This document shows positions 7,838 to 16,707 of a DNA stretch of 64,000 bases, in pieces. The notes beneath the pieces were generated by a model, which worked only from the letters and a program-made list of their open reading frames with translations, was not told where the DNA came from and searched no databases. Source of the stretch: Acidobacteriaceae bacterium (lineage in GTDB: Bacteria > Acidobacteriota > Terriglobia > Terriglobales > Acidobacteriaceae); NCBI GenBank assembly GCA_003134655.1, contig PLBY01000161.1, positions 124,001 through 188,000 of the forward strand, in the 5' to 3' direction. Numbering within the stretch: the first letter of the stretch is position 1; every line of letters starts with the position of its first letter. A program made the translations under genes and the position numbers.

Positions 7838-8854
7838 TCACCTGGCTGCGGCCGCGTCGAACAGGCTTAGGAGTTCTAGCTTCTTTTCTGCGGGTAGGAA
7901 CGAGGCTTCGAAGGAGTTGCGGGCCAGTTCTCTCAGGTGCTCGTCGGTGAATCCGAAAGTTTCCTGGGCGAGCTGGTATTCGCGCGAGAGCGTGGTGCCG
8001 AACAGGGCCGGGTCGTCGGTGTTGAGCGTGATCATGACGCCGTGGTCGAAATAGTTCTTCGTGGGATGGTCCGCGATTGCCTTGCATACTCCCGTGCGGA
8101 GGTTGCTGGTGATGCAGAGTTCGACGGGAATCTGGCGCTGCGCGAGTTCTTCGATCAGGTCTGCGTCCTGGGCGGCGGTGAAGGCATGGCCTATGCGCTC
8201 GGCGCGCAGGTTGAGCGCTCCCCAGATGGATTCTGGAGGGCCGGTCTCGCCGGCGTGCGCGGTCAGGCGCAAGCCTTGGTCAGCGGCGTAGCTATAGACG
8301 CCGCGGAAGAGTTCCGGCGGCGCCTTCACTTCATCCCCACCAATGCCCACGCCAACGACGTGGCGGTCGCGGGAGCGCGCGGCCAGTTCGAACACTTTTT
8401 GCGCTTCTTCTACTCCGAAGTGACGGGTGGCGTCGAAAATCCAGAGCAACGACACGCCGAAATCGCGGGCGCCGCGGGCGCGTCCACGTTCCAGACCTTC
8501 GAAGATGGCGGGGAAATCCTGCTTGCGGAAGAGGCAAACGCCGACCGCAACATAGACCTCGGCGTGCAGCACGTTCTCTTCTTTCAGGCGCTGCATGAGG
8601 CGGTAAGTGATGAGTTCGTAATCTTCGGGGCCGCGCAGATGCGCGCTCACGGCCTTGAAGGCCATCAGGAAGCTCTGGAAATCGGTGTAGCCGTAAAGGC
8701 TCTGGACCTCGGCGAGGGTGGAATGATCGCCGTGGAGTTTGCGGAGTTCGAGCAGAGTCGCGGGCTCGACCGCGCCCTCGAGGTGGAGATGCAATTCTGC
8801 TTTAGGAAGCTGGCGGATGAAAGCGTTCGGGGGACGATCTACTGCTGCGGTCAT
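7838..8854 (-). CDS. add: Adenosine deaminase-family protein
   Basis: Zinc amidohydrolase of 338 aa that deaminates adenosine or a related purine nucleoside. Family motifs in order: KAELHLHLEGA (zinc ligands His22 and His24), LTAHAGETGPPESIWGAL (third zinc His and catalytic Glu), RIGHA, and the fourth ligand region TLNTDDPALFGTTLSREY. Length is typical. Alternatives are adenine deaminase or aminodeoxyfutalosine deaminase of the menaquinone pathway; these cannot be separated by eye, and no menaquinone genes are adjacent. Cytoplasmic. Confidence 0.87.
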   Translation of the reverse strand: MTAAVDRPPNAFIRQLPKAELHLHLEGAVEPATLLELRKLHGDHSTLAEVQSLYGYTDFQSFLMAFKAVSAHLRGPEDYELITYRLMQRLKEENVLHAEVYVAVGVCLFRKQDFPAIFEGLERGRARGARDFGVSLLWIFDATRHFGVEEAQKVFELAARSRDRHVVGVGIGGDEVKAPPELFRGVYSYAADQGLRLTAHAGETGPPESIWGALNLRAERIGHAFTAAQDADLIEELAQRQIPVELCITSNLRTGVCKAIADHPTKNYFDHGVMITLNTDDPALFGTTLSREYQLAQETFGFTDEHLRELARNSFEASFLPAEKKLELLSLFDAAAAR

Positions 8855-8965
8855 GCCTCTGATTGTAGATTCTTGAGGGGAGATTTGCGAGGGAGCGGCC
8901 AGCCCACTCCCTGTGATTTTTTCCGATACAATTCGCTGTTCTCATTCCAAGTTGAGGGAGAGCGC

Positions 8966-10540
8966 ATGAACTCGAAGATCGTCCGCGGGACGTTGGTTGT
9001 ATGGGGATTGTTGGCCTTGCCGCTGGCCCTGTTTGGGGCGGCGGAAGGGCCGCAGGTGAAAACCGCTTCCGGTATGGCCGAAGGCAAGGTTGACGGGGCG
9101 GTGCGCGTGTTTCTTGGAATCCCGTACGCTGCGCCGCCGGTGGGAGATCTGCGCTGGAAGCCGCCGGTGGCACCGGCGAAGTGGGACGGCGGGCGCAAGG
9201 CCACGGAGTTTGGCTCGCATTGCATGCAAGGAAAAGTTTTCGGCGACATGAACTTCCGCGACTCCGGCGGCAGCGAGGACTGCTTGACGCTGAACGTGTG
9301 GGTTCCGGCGAAGGCTCCTGCGGCGAAGCTGCCAGTCATGGTTTGGATTTATGGCGGAGGATTCGTTGCGGGGACCACTTCCGAAGCGCGGCAGGATGGA
9401 ACGCATCTGGCGCAGCAGGGCGTGATCGTGGTTTCGATGAACTACCGGTTGGGTATCTTCGGATTTTTCGTGCATCCGGAACTGGCGAAAGAGTCCGGCC
9501 GGAATGCGGCGGGGAATTATGGATTGCTCGACCAGGTCGCCGCGCTGCACTGGGTGCATGAAAATATTGCGGCGTTTGGGGGAGATCCGGGCAATGTGAC
9601 GATCTTCGGCGAAAGTGCAGGCTCGTTTTCGGTGAGCGCGCAGATGGCATCGCCCCTGGCCAAGGGGCTGTTTCAGAAGGCGATCGGAGAAAGCGGCGGC
9701 GCGTTCCACAGCGGTGGACTGTCGTTTGAGCCGCGGTCTGCGCGGGAAGAGAAGGATGTGAAGGCTGTGAGCGCGAAACTGGGAGTGAGCACGCTGGCCG
9801 AGTTGCGAGCGGTGCCGGCGCAGAAAATGCTCGATGCTTTCGCGCCGCCACAGTCGCAGGGATTTGATTTCGGTCCGGATGTGGACGGATATTTTCTGCC
9901 GGAACCGGTGCCGGTCATTTTTGCGGCGGGAAAGCAGAATGACGTGCCGCTGCTGGCGGGATGGAATCACGATGAAGGCAGCTTCGAGATCGCGTTCTCT
10001 CCGCAGAAACCGACGGCGGAGAGTTTGAAAGCCACAGCACAGAAGGAGTTCGGCGACAAGGCGGTGGAGTTTTTGAAGCTCTATCCCTCCGGCACTCCCG
10101 AACCGACGTTGCGTTCCGCGCAGGATTTTGCGGGAGACCGGTTCATCGCGTTCTCTACGTGGGATTGGATGGAGTCGGAGGGCAAGACGGGCAAACAGCC
10201 GATCTATCGTTATCGCTTTGATCTGGGGCCGCCGTCGGATCCGAAGGCGCCGCAGTTGGGCGCGTATCATTCGGCGGAGATTGAGTATGTGTTTGGGCAG
10301 CTTGATTCCAAGGCTGGAGTCGCGTGGCGGGCGGAGGACCGGCAGCTCAGTGAGGAGATGCAGAAGTACTGGGCGAACTTTGCGAAGAGCGGCGATCCGA
10401 ATGGAGCGGGACTGCCGGAGTGGCCAGTGTATTCGGCGGGTGACGGATGGTCGGTGATGTTTCTGGATGCGAAGGCTGGCGCGCATAAGGATGATTTGCG
10501 GGAGCGATATTTGTTTCTGGCGGGGGTCTGGGCGAAGTAA
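8966..10540 (+). CDS. Secreted type B carboxylesterase
   Basis: Carboxylesterase/lipase family hydrolase, 524 aa, with an N-terminal signal peptide (IVRGTLVVWGLLALPLALFGAAE), so exported. Visible motifs: FLGIPYAAPPVGDLRW, EDCLTLNVW (SEDCL signature), oxyanion-hole YGGGFVAG, nucleophile elbow FGESAGSFS, acid-region NHDEGSF and a C-terminal GAYHSAEIEYVFG with the catalytic His. Start ATG 8966 has GAGGGAGAG upstream; the frame is open to 7937, but that stretch overlaps add on the other strand. Substrate unknown, probably esters of plant or microbial origin. Confidence 0.9.
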   Translation: MNSKIVRGTLVVWGLLALPLALFGAAEGPQVKTASGMAEGKVDGAVRVFLGIPYAAPPVGDLRWKPPVAPAKWDGGRKATEFGSHCMQGKVFGDMNFRDSGGSEDCLTLNVWVPAKAPAAKLPVMVWIYGGGFVAGTTSEARQDGTHLAQQGVIVVSMNYRLGIFGFFVHPELAKESGRNAAGNYGLLDQVAALHWVHENIAAFGGDPGNVTIFGESAGSFSVSAQMASPLAKGLFQKAIGESGGAFHSGGLSFEPRSAREEKDVKAVSAKLGVSTLAELRAVPAQKMLDAFAPPQSQGFDFGPDVDGYFLPEPVPVIFAAGKQNDVPLLAGWNHDEGSFEIAFSPQKPTAESLKATAQKEFGDKAVEFLKLYPSGTPEPTLRSAQDFAGDRFIAFSTWDWMESEGKTGKQPIYRYRFDLGPPSDPKAPQLGAYHSAEIEYVFGQLDSKAGVAWRAEDRQLSEEMQKYWANFAKSGDPNGAGLPEWPVYSAGDGWSVMFLDAKAGAHKDDLRERYLFLAGVWAK

Positions 10541-10617
10541 CACACGGACGGCTGATCGGTGAGAACTCCCTTTGAGGTACTCGGTGGCGATCGGGAGTAC
10601 AGAGATCCTTCACTACG

Positions 10618-10647
10618 CAGGCCGATTCGCTTAGGCGAATCGGCCTG
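10618..10647. terminator. Perfect hairpin between convergent genes
   Basis: 13-bp perfect stem CAGGCCGATTCGC / GCGAATCGGCCTG with loop TTAG. It is extended outward by ATCCT...AGGAT, giving a cruciform of about 50 bases. It lies between the converging esterase and permease genes and could end both transcripts. No U-tract, so it may instead be a dispersed palindrome. Confidence 0.55.
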
Positions 10648-10669
10648 CTTCGTTCAGGATGACAGGGCG

Positions 10670-12235
10670 CTATTTCTTGGCGAACTCGCTGCGATGCCGG
10701 CTGTAGAAGACATAGATGAGCAGGCCGAGGGCCAGCCAGATGACGAAGCGCAGCCATGTGATCAGGGTGAGCCCGAACATCAGGCCACCGCACAGCAGAA
10801 CTGAAATCAGCGGGAACCACGGCACAAACGGGACTCGGAACGCGCGCTTGCGATCGGGCTGCTTGCGGCGGAGGATGATCACTCCCAGCGAGACCAGAAC
10901 GAAGGCAAACAACGTTCCGATGTTGGCGAGGTCGGCGGCACTCCCGATATCCACGAACCCGGCGGGAATTCCTACGGCGAAACAGGCGATCCACGTGGAC
11001 CAGTGCGGCGTCTTAAATTTCGGGTGCACCGCGGAGAACAACTTCGGCAGCAAGCCGTCGCGGGACATGGCGTACCAGATGCGAGCCTGCCCGTACTGAA
11101 AGACGAGCAGGGACGAGATCATGCCGGTCAACGCACCGATGACGATGACCGAGCGGAAGAATGGGTGCACGCCCAGATACTTCATCGCGTACGCAACCGG
11201 CGCTTCGGCTGCTTCCCCGGATACGAAGGTCGTGTACTTCATCATGCCGAGCAGTACCACGGCCACGCCGACATAGAGCAGGGTGCAGACCACCAACGAC
11301 ATGATGATGCCGAAAGGCAAATCTTTTTGCGGATTGCGCGATTCCTCGGCGGCCGTGGAAACGGAATCGAATCCGATGTAGGTAAAGAAAACGATGGCCC
11401 CTCCGGTGACGATTCCGGAAAAGCCAGAGGGGGCGAAGGGAGACCAATTCGCAGGCTTCACCAGCATTCCCCCAACGACCAGGAAGGTGAGGATGGCACC
11501 GATCTTGACCATCACCATGATGTTGTTCGTCTCGGCCGATTCCTTCACGCCGCGCACCAGCACCAGCGTGAGAATAAAAACGATGAGGAAGCCGGGCAGA
11601 TTGAAATAGGAACCGGTCCACTCCCCTCCGGCCCAGACTGGACTCGCCCATTTGTCTGGCAAGTTGAGGCCGAAGACCGCGAGTTGCGCTTTGGTATAAC
11701 CGGCAAAGCTAACCGCGACCGCAACGTTCGAGACTACGTATTCGAGGATCAGGTCCCAGCCGATGATCCAGGCGAAAATTTCGCCGAGTGTTGCGTACGA
11801 GTAGGTGTAGGCGCTGCCGGCGATGGGGATCATCGAGGCCAGCTCGGCATAGCACAGACCGGCAAAACTGCAGGCGATCGCTACGAGGAAGAATGAAATC
11901 GCAATCGATGGTCCGGCCGGCGGGCGTCCGTGCATGAGCGCTCCCGCCGTGCTGCCGGTACGGAGAAAGTTGACGATTACGTCGAGTGCCTGGGCATGCA
12001 GGAGGGAAGGCGCCTGAAAATACTCTCCGGCGGCCGCCGTTCCGGTGAGCACAAAAATGCCGGAGCCGATGATCGCGCCGATCCCTAAAGCCGTCAGCGA
12101 CCAGGGCCCGAGCGTCTTCTGCAGGCGCTGGCCCGGTGCCTCCGATTCGGAGATCAGCTTGTCGATGGACTTGCAGCAGAAAATCTGTTTGTCGGAAGTA
12201 CGGATGACTTCGGCGGGTTCCGTGGCTTGTGACAA
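10670..12235 (-). CDS. Amino acid permease (APC superfamily)
   Basis: Inner-membrane amino acid/proton symporter or exchanger of 521 aa. About 12 hydrophobic helices follow a polar N-terminus. The first helix carries the diagnostic GIGAIIGSGIFVLTG. GLCYAELASMIPIAGSAYTYSYATLGE is typical of the cationic amino acid transporter (CAT/YfnA-like) branch, and FFTYIGFDSVSTAAEESRNPQKDLP is the conserved helix-6 region. Length fits that branch. It faces the esterase tail to tail. Substrate specificity is not readable. Confidence 0.92.
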   Translation of the reverse strand: MSQATEPAEVIRTSDKQIFCCKSIDKLISESEAPGQRLQKTLGPWSLTALGIGAIIGSGIFVLTGTAAAGEYFQAPSLLHAQALDVIVNFLRTGSTAGALMHGRPPAGPSIAISFFLVAIACSFAGLCYAELASMIPIAGSAYTYSYATLGEIFAWIIGWDLILEYVVSNVAVAVSFAGYTKAQLAVFGLNLPDKWASPVWAGGEWTGSYFNLPGFLIVFILTLVLVRGVKESAETNNIMVMVKIGAILTFLVVGGMLVKPANWSPFAPSGFSGIVTGGAIVFFTYIGFDSVSTAAEESRNPQKDLPFGIIMSLVVCTLLYVGVAVVLLGMMKYTTFVSGEAAEAPVAYAMKYLGVHPFFRSVIVIGALTGMISSLLVFQYGQARIWYAMSRDGLLPKLFSAVHPKFKTPHWSTWIACFAVGIPAGFVDIGSAADLANIGTLFAFVLVSLGVIILRRKQPDRKRAFRVPFVPWFPLISVLLCGGLMFGLTLITWLRFVIWLALGLLIYVFYSRHRSEFAKK

Positions 12236-12315
12236 GCGGTTGTGGTCTCCTGGAGAACGGGCTCTCAGCCAATATCACTTAGCAGCCAGCGAACAACTCC
12301 ACGTCGCGTCGTGAC

Positions 12316-12346
12316 GGAGCGGGCGAGTCGCCCGCTCCCACACGAG
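12316..12346. repeat. Palindromic GGAGCGGGC..GCCCGCTCC-CACAC element
   Basis: Stem GGAGCGGGC-GAGTC-GCCCGCTCC followed by CACACGAG, downstream of the small basic protein gene. Variant stem of the same palindrome family. Confidence 0.75.
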
Positions 12347-12358
12347 TTCTGAACTGCC

Positions 12359-12520
12359 TTACCGCTTTGCCTGACCGCGGGCCAGTTTCTTGACCTTGGG
12401 CTTTTTCGATCCGCGGGGATAATCGCGGGGCTTGAGCGGCTTTTCCGCCTTACGTTTCTTGCGGGCGGTGCGTTTGGCTTTCTTGCGTTCTTCCTTGGTT
12501 AACTTCGATGTGTTTGCCAT
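12359..12520 (-). CDS. Small highly basic protein, unknown function
   Basis: 53-aa lysine/arginine-rich protein starting MANTSKLTKEERKKAKR, with about half of its residues basic. It resembles small nucleic-acid- or ribosome-associated tails but matches no family I recognise. The start at 12520 is chosen because the longer frame enters a palindrome-rich region. It may be an RNA- or DNA-binding peptide, by composition only. Confidence 0.5.
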   Translation of the reverse strand: MANTSKLTKEERKKAKRTARKKRKAEKPLKPRDYPRGSKKPKVKKLARGQAKR

Positions 12521-12558
12521 GAATGCTGTGAACGTCCTCTTCTGTCGTGCGAATGTCC

Positions 12559-12726
12559 GGGCGTTTGCGCCTCGGGTTCTTCCGCCCCTTCGGGGCTGAA
12601 ATCTCGTGTGGCTTGCTCCCACGGCTTACGCCGTGGGCTGAACTCTTGCGCCGCTTCGCGGCTGGTTCCGTGCCTGATTCGCCTCGCTTTGCTCGGCTGG
12701 ACAGCCGAGGCGGCTGTCCCCACATG
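12559..12726. repeat. Cluster of palindromes upstream of the small basic gene
   Basis: Four hairpins in 170 bases: GCCCC-TTC-GGGGC (12584-12596), CCCACGGC-TTAC-GCCGTGGG (12618-12637), GCCGC-TTC-GCGGC (12650-12662) and GGACAGCC-GAGG-CGGCTGTCC plus CCACAT (12699-12725). This is the densest repeat spot of the window and separates the small basic gene from uvrD. Confidence 0.8.
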
Positions 12727-12745
12727 GGTCGTGCCTGAGGCGTGG

Positions 12746-15448
12746 TTATGCGCTTTCCAGTTGGGCGTACTTCTCTACCAGTTTCTTTAAGCCGAAGCGA
12801 GGAAATTGTACCGTAATCTTGGCTTCTTCGCCTTCTCCTTCGCGCTGGTAGACCGTTCCTTCCCCATATTTAGGGTGTCGGACCTTCTGGCCGGGGCGAA
12901 ATCCGCGCTTGCCGGTGGGTTCTGCGACCGGCGTTTTGGGGACGGTGAACTTCTTGCCGCGGCTGGCGAAGAACTCGGCGATGTTCTCGATGGAGTTGTA
13001 GGGGCGAGCCGGGGCCGTCGGCTTCGGAGCGCGCGGCTGGCTGCGGGTGGCGTCCCCGGCGTGCCAGGAAGTGCTCTGGTCTTCGTCTTCGTAGGAGTAG
13101 TGGGGGCTTTCGGATTCGTAGGCGCCGGGGCTCCGCACACCTGGACGGGCGAAGGCGCCCGTCCCCACACGAGTCGTTGTCCCCACATGAGCTCTTCTGG
13201 TTCCTAATTCTTCTAGCAGGGGGGCGGGGACTTCTTCCAGAAATCTTGAGGGGACGCTGGCTTCTGGCAGGTCGGTGCCGTAGCGGCGGCGGTAGACGGC
13301 GCGGGTCAGGATGAGTTGGTCCATGGCGCGGGTCATGCCGACGTAGCAGAGGCGGCGCTCTTCTTCGATGTCTTCGGGGACGAGCATGGTGCGGGAGTGC
13401 GGGAAGAGTCCCTCTTCCAGGCCGCTTAGGAAAATCAAGGGGAACTCGAGGCCCTTGGCGGCGTGCAGGCTCATGAGCGTGATCTGGGCGCGGGCGTCGT
13501 AGTCGTCGGCATCGGCGACCAGGGCGGCGTGGTCGAGGAATTGGTCGAGGGTTTCGGCGCGGTCGCGGGAGTCCATGGCGGCGTTGACCAGTTCGCGCAG
13601 GTTCTCGATGCGGGAGAAGGCTTCGGGCGTGTCTTCTTCTTCGAGGAGTTTGATGTAGTTGGTGCGGTCGATCAGGAATTTCAGGAGGTCGGCGGTGTTG
13701 ACCGCTGGAGTGGGGAAGGAATCCGGCACCGAGCCGATCTGGGGATCTGGTGGCCTATTTGTTTCATCTTCCTCCGTCGCCGGCGGGACGCCAGCGCTAC
13801 TGTCGGAGGCACCGAAATCGAAGGAGAAGTTGCCGAATTCGTTCGGGTCGAAGGCCGTAGCGTCTTCGGGTTGTCCGTTACTGGAGCTCTCGGCTTCGAT
13901 GTGATCGATTGCCTCTGCAACGCTGCCGGCGTTCGCGGGCGAGGGCGCCCGCGCCACATTTTCTTCGAGTTGCTTCGCGAAGCTTCCCGCCAGCATCGCT
14001 CTTGCGTCTTCGATTAGCTGCTGGAAGTTCTTGAGCGACAACAGGGCTCGCTGGGGGAGGAGTTGGCGGCGGATGGCTTCGCCGATCGCGCCCCAGAGCG
14101 ACAGGCCGGTTTCGAGGGCGAGGCCCTCCAGCGTGTCGATGGTGCCTTTGCCGATGCCGCGTGTGGGGGTGTTGATGACGCGCAGCAGGGAAATCGTGTC
14201 ATCGGGATTTTGGATGACTTTGAGGTAGGAGATCAGATCTTTGATTTCGGAACGCTCGTAGAAGGAGAATCCGCCGACCACGTGATACTTCAGGCCGTAG
14301 CGGCGCATCGCCTCTTCAAACAGACGCGACTGCGAGTTGGTGCGGTAGAGCACAGCGGCGCGCGGGGTCTCGCCTCTCTCCGTCGCTTCGCGCAGGTATT
14401 TGGCGATGTGGTCGGCGGCGAAGAGGGCTTCGTTTTCGCCGTCGGGGGCTTCGTAGTATCCAATCTTGGTGCCGCCCTGGCGAGCGGTCCAGAGGTTCTT
14501 GCCTTTGCGGCGGATGTTGTTTGCGACCACGGCTGACGCGGCCTGCAGAATGTTTTGTGTGGAGCGGTAGTTCTGTTCGAGGCGGATGATCTTGGCTTCC
14601 GGAAAATCTTGTTCGAATTCAAGAATGTTGCGGATGTCGGCGCCGCGCCAGGAATAAATCGATTGGTCCTCGTCGCCGACCGCGCAGACGTTGTGGCGAT
14701 CTCCAGCGAGCATGCGCATGAGTTCGTACTGGGGACGGTTCGTGTCTTGATACTCGTCGATCAGCAAGTACTGGAAGCGGCGGTTGTAGTAGTCACGCAC
14801 TTGCGCCGCGGACTTCAGGAGGCGGACGGCTTCGAGCAGGAGGTCGTCGAAGTCGAGGGCATTGGCCTTGCGCAGTTCCTTGCGGTACTCCTCGTAGAGA
14901 TGTGCAATCTTTTCGGTCTTGGGATCGGCGGATTGCAGGTAGAGTTCCTGCGGATCGAGCATGTGGTTCTTCGCCCAGGAGATGCGGCCGAGGACGGTGC
15001 GCGGTGTGAGTTGCTTGTCGTCGAGGCCGAGGCGCTTCATTACGCTTTTGACGACGGCTTGCTGATCGCTTTCGTCGTAGATAACGAAATTCTTGGTGTG
15101 ACCGATCGGCGGCTTCCCAGGTGTGGCCGACGGGATGCGCATGGCTTCGATGTCGCGCCGGAGCACGCGCACGCAGAACGAATGGAAGGTTGAGATGATG
15201 GGCTTGGCGATGCTCAGGCCGCCCACGAGCTTTTCGACGCGCTCGCCCATTTCTGCGGCGGCTTTGTTGGTGAAGGTCATTGCCAGGATGGATTCCGGCA
15301 TGATGCCTTTGTGTTCAATCAGGTAGGCGATGCGGTAGGTGATGACGCGCGTTTTGCCGCTGCCGGCGCCGGCCAGGATCAGCACGGGGCCTTCGGTGGT
15401 TTCGACGGCTTCGCGTTGCTGCGGGTTCAGTTGGTCGAGAAAAGACAA
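12746..15448 (-). CDS. uvrD: UvrD/PcrA-type ATP-dependent DNA helicase with inserted segments
   Basis: Superfamily 1A 3'-5' helicase for repair and replication restart, 900 aa. Motifs: Walker A AGAGSGKT (26-33), AMTFTNKAAAEM, DEYQDTN (Walker B), VGDEDQSIYSWRGA, EQNYRST, VHTSAVT-equivalent LMSLHAAKGLEFP, and YVGMTRA. The C-terminus has the PcrA-type linker to FRPGQKVRHPKYGEGTV (Tudor-like, RNA-polymerase-binding). Usual length is 720-780 aa. The excess is an approximately 85-residue low-complexity insertion before ADLLKFLIDRTNYI and another near RRAHVGTTTRVG. Both contain in-frame palindromic elements (13934, 13779, 13143). No disabling change seen. Confidence 0.95.
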   Translation of the reverse strand: MSFLDQLNPQQREAVETTEGPVLILAGAGSGKTRVITYRIAYLIEHKGIMPESILAMTFTNKAAAEMGERVEKLVGGLSIAKPIISTFHSFCVRVLRRDIEAMRIPSATPGKPPIGHTKNFVIYDESDQQAVVKSVMKRLGLDDKQLTPRTVLGRISWAKNHMLDPQELYLQSADPKTEKIAHLYEEYRKELRKANALDFDDLLLEAVRLLKSAAQVRDYYNRRFQYLLIDEYQDTNRPQYELMRMLAGDRHNVCAVGDEDQSIYSWRGADIRNILEFEQDFPEAKIIRLEQNYRSTQNILQAASAVVANNIRRKGKNLWTARQGGTKIGYYEAPDGENEALFAADHIAKYLREATERGETPRAAVLYRTNSQSRLFEEAMRRYGLKYHVVGGFSFYERSEIKDLISYLKVIQNPDDTISLLRVINTPTRGIGKGTIDTLEGLALETGLSLWGAIGEAIRRQLLPQRALLSLKNFQQLIEDARAMLAGSFAKQLEENVARAPSPANAGSVAEAIDHIEAESSSNGQPEDATAFDPNEFGNFSFDFGASDSSAGVPPATEEDETNRPPDPQIGSVPDSFPTPAVNTADLLKFLIDRTNYIKLLEEEDTPEAFSRIENLRELVNAAMDSRDRAETLDQFLDHAALVADADDYDARAQITLMSLHAAKGLEFPLIFLSGLEEGLFPHSRTMLVPEDIEEERRLCYVGMTRAMDQLILTRAVYRRRYGTDLPEASVPSRFLEEVPAPLLEELGTRRAHVGTTTRVGTGAFARPGVRSPGAYESESPHYSYEDEDQSTSWHAGDATRSQPRAPKPTAPARPYNSIENIAEFFASRGKKFTVPKTPVAEPTGKRGFRPGQKVRHPKYGEGTVYQREGEGEEAKITVQFPRFGLKKLVEKYAQLESA
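13143..13191. repeat. Palindromic element inside uvrD (C-terminal linker)
   Basis: Stem GGACGGGC-GAAG-GCGCCCGTCC, followed by CCACACGAG and a second CCCCACATGAG tail. On the coding strand it encodes HVGTTTRVGTGAFARPGV within the helicase without breaking the frame. Confidence 0.75.
13779..13801. repeat. GTAGCGCTGGCGTCCCGCC-type element inside uvrD
   Basis: GCCGGCGGGACGCCAGCGCT on the + strand, encoding SAGVPPAT in the helicase insertion. The wording resembles the second half of the queD-queE repeat (GGCGGCGCTACG), suggesting a second palindrome subfamily. Confidence 0.5.
13934..13959. repeat. Palindromic element inside uvrD (2B-domain region)
   Basis: Stem CGCGGGCG-AGG-GCGCCCGCG followed by CCACAT. 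It encodes NVARAPSPANA at the beginning of the enlarged helicase insertion, in frame. Confidence 0.75.
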
Positions 15449-15498
15449 TGCGGAAGTGGCTCCAGGGTCGCTCTTTCAATTTTACAGGGGATCGAGAG

Positions 15499-16479
15499 TC
15501 ACTGCGGGGCAGACTGGCTTTGTTCGAGGCCCAGATCGTCGCGGGTGATTCCGACTTCTTTCATCCCCGCGTCCTGCAGTTGCCTCAGTTGGGAGTTGAG
15601 AGATCGCATGTTGCTACGCAGATCCTTGCAATACTTCAGTTGACGATTGACATCAGACCGTACTTTCTCGTCATCGATCAGTAGCTCCGAACCCTTGACC
15701 TTGATCTTCTGATCGTTCGCCATGGCATACGTGTACAGGTCCTTCGTGGCTGCGGCCCACTTCTCTTCAGCCTGCACGATGCGATCGCGAACTTTCAAAA
15801 TGTCGGAGCCCCCGATTGTTTTTTCTACTCCTTGGATAAATCCTTCTTTGTCGGCCTCCGACAACGACGAATGATCCACTTTCTCCTTGATGTCGTCGCG
15901 CCAGGCTTGAAACTGATGCGAAAAATCCTCGTCGGCCGCCAGGGTCCCTTGAACAGCATCGATAGACCGCTGCATGGATACTCGATTGGAGAATGATTCG
16001 GCTGCGTAGATCTGACTGAGATCGCTGCTGAACTTCGCGACTTGCGCATCGTGAGACTTCCGTATGGCCAAAACATCGCCCAGCACAGTGCGCCATAAGC
16101 GATCCGTCTCGCTGGAGTTCGCTGGATCAACGGCCTTCTTGCCGGTTACCTCTTTGACCAAGTCAGAAGGAGACTCGCTTTGCTTCGGATGCCCCTGTGA
16201 CACTTCTAGACCGAATACAAAGGCACTCACTAAGAAGAAAGCAAGACCGAATCGCTTCAGGTCTCGCACTATTTTCCTTCCTGCAATTGCATAAGAGACG
16301 AGCCCAGGAATCAGCACACCCGACAGGGCGTATCCGAACGCTTCTCCGCCAAACTCCCCCGACGACCAAATCCACGCTCTGAAAAATGCGAGAAGAATAC
16401 CGGCAACGATCCCCAAGATCGCAAAGATCCTTAAGAAATCGAACGCGGGCCCGTTGGGAGAACTGGTTGTGTCGTTCAT
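15499..16479 (-). CDS. Membrane-anchored helical protein, unknown function
   Basis: 326-aa protein with hydrophobic helices in the first 110 residues (IFAILGIVAGILLAFFRAWIW, FGYALSGVLIPGLVSYAIAG, FGLAFFLVSAFVFGLEVSQ), followed by a long charged helical region (SLSEADKEGFIQGVEKTIGG, VRDRIVQAEEKWAAATKDLY). The C-terminus reads RQLKYCKDLRSNMRSLNSQL, likely coiled coil. No known domain recognised. It sits alone upstream of uvrD on the same strand, about 50 bases away. Slightly lower GC than its neighbours. Confidence 0.65.
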   Translation of the reverse strand: MNDTTSSPNGPAFDFLRIFAILGIVAGILLAFFRAWIWSSGEFGGEAFGYALSGVLIPGLVSYAIAGRKIVRDLKRFGLAFFLVSAFVFGLEVSQGHPKQSESPSDLVKEVTGKKAVDPANSSETDRLWRTVLGDVLAIRKSHDAQVAKFSSDLSQIYAAESFSNRVSMQRSIDAVQGTLAADEDFSHQFQAWRDDIKEKVDHSSLSEADKEGFIQGVEKTIGGSDILKVRDRIVQAEEKWAAATKDLYTYAMANDQKIKVKGSELLIDDEKVRSDVNRQLKYCKDLRSNMRSLNSQLRQLQDAGMKEVGITRDDLGLEQSQSAPQ

Positions 16480-16707
16480 AAGCTACAGTCACTCTTCATT
16501 TAGCTACCGAGGGAATGTATGAGCCGGCTAGCCAGCCGTCAAGAGCAACTTCTAGTGCTTCCTGCTGCTATGAGGGGGTAGATTTCTCCGCAGGCAAGGT
16601 GCGAATTTTGGCCGCAAGGCAGGCGGGCACTGTCGTTCTTTCGACAGAGTCGAGATGGGCCGTCCTTTTCCGATGCGATTTCGCCCGTCCGGCTGGGAGG
16701 GGCGACT

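Noticed and set aside
7937-8965. Long in-frame extension upstream of the carboxylesterase
   Set aside because: It lies antisense to the conserved adenosine deaminase gene and lacks plausible protein character; the signal peptide begins at 8966 behind a ribosome-binding site.
8942-10543. 533-codon minus-strand frame opposite the esterase
   Set aside because: Arg/His-rich mirror of a well-supported gene; typical high-GC antisense frame.
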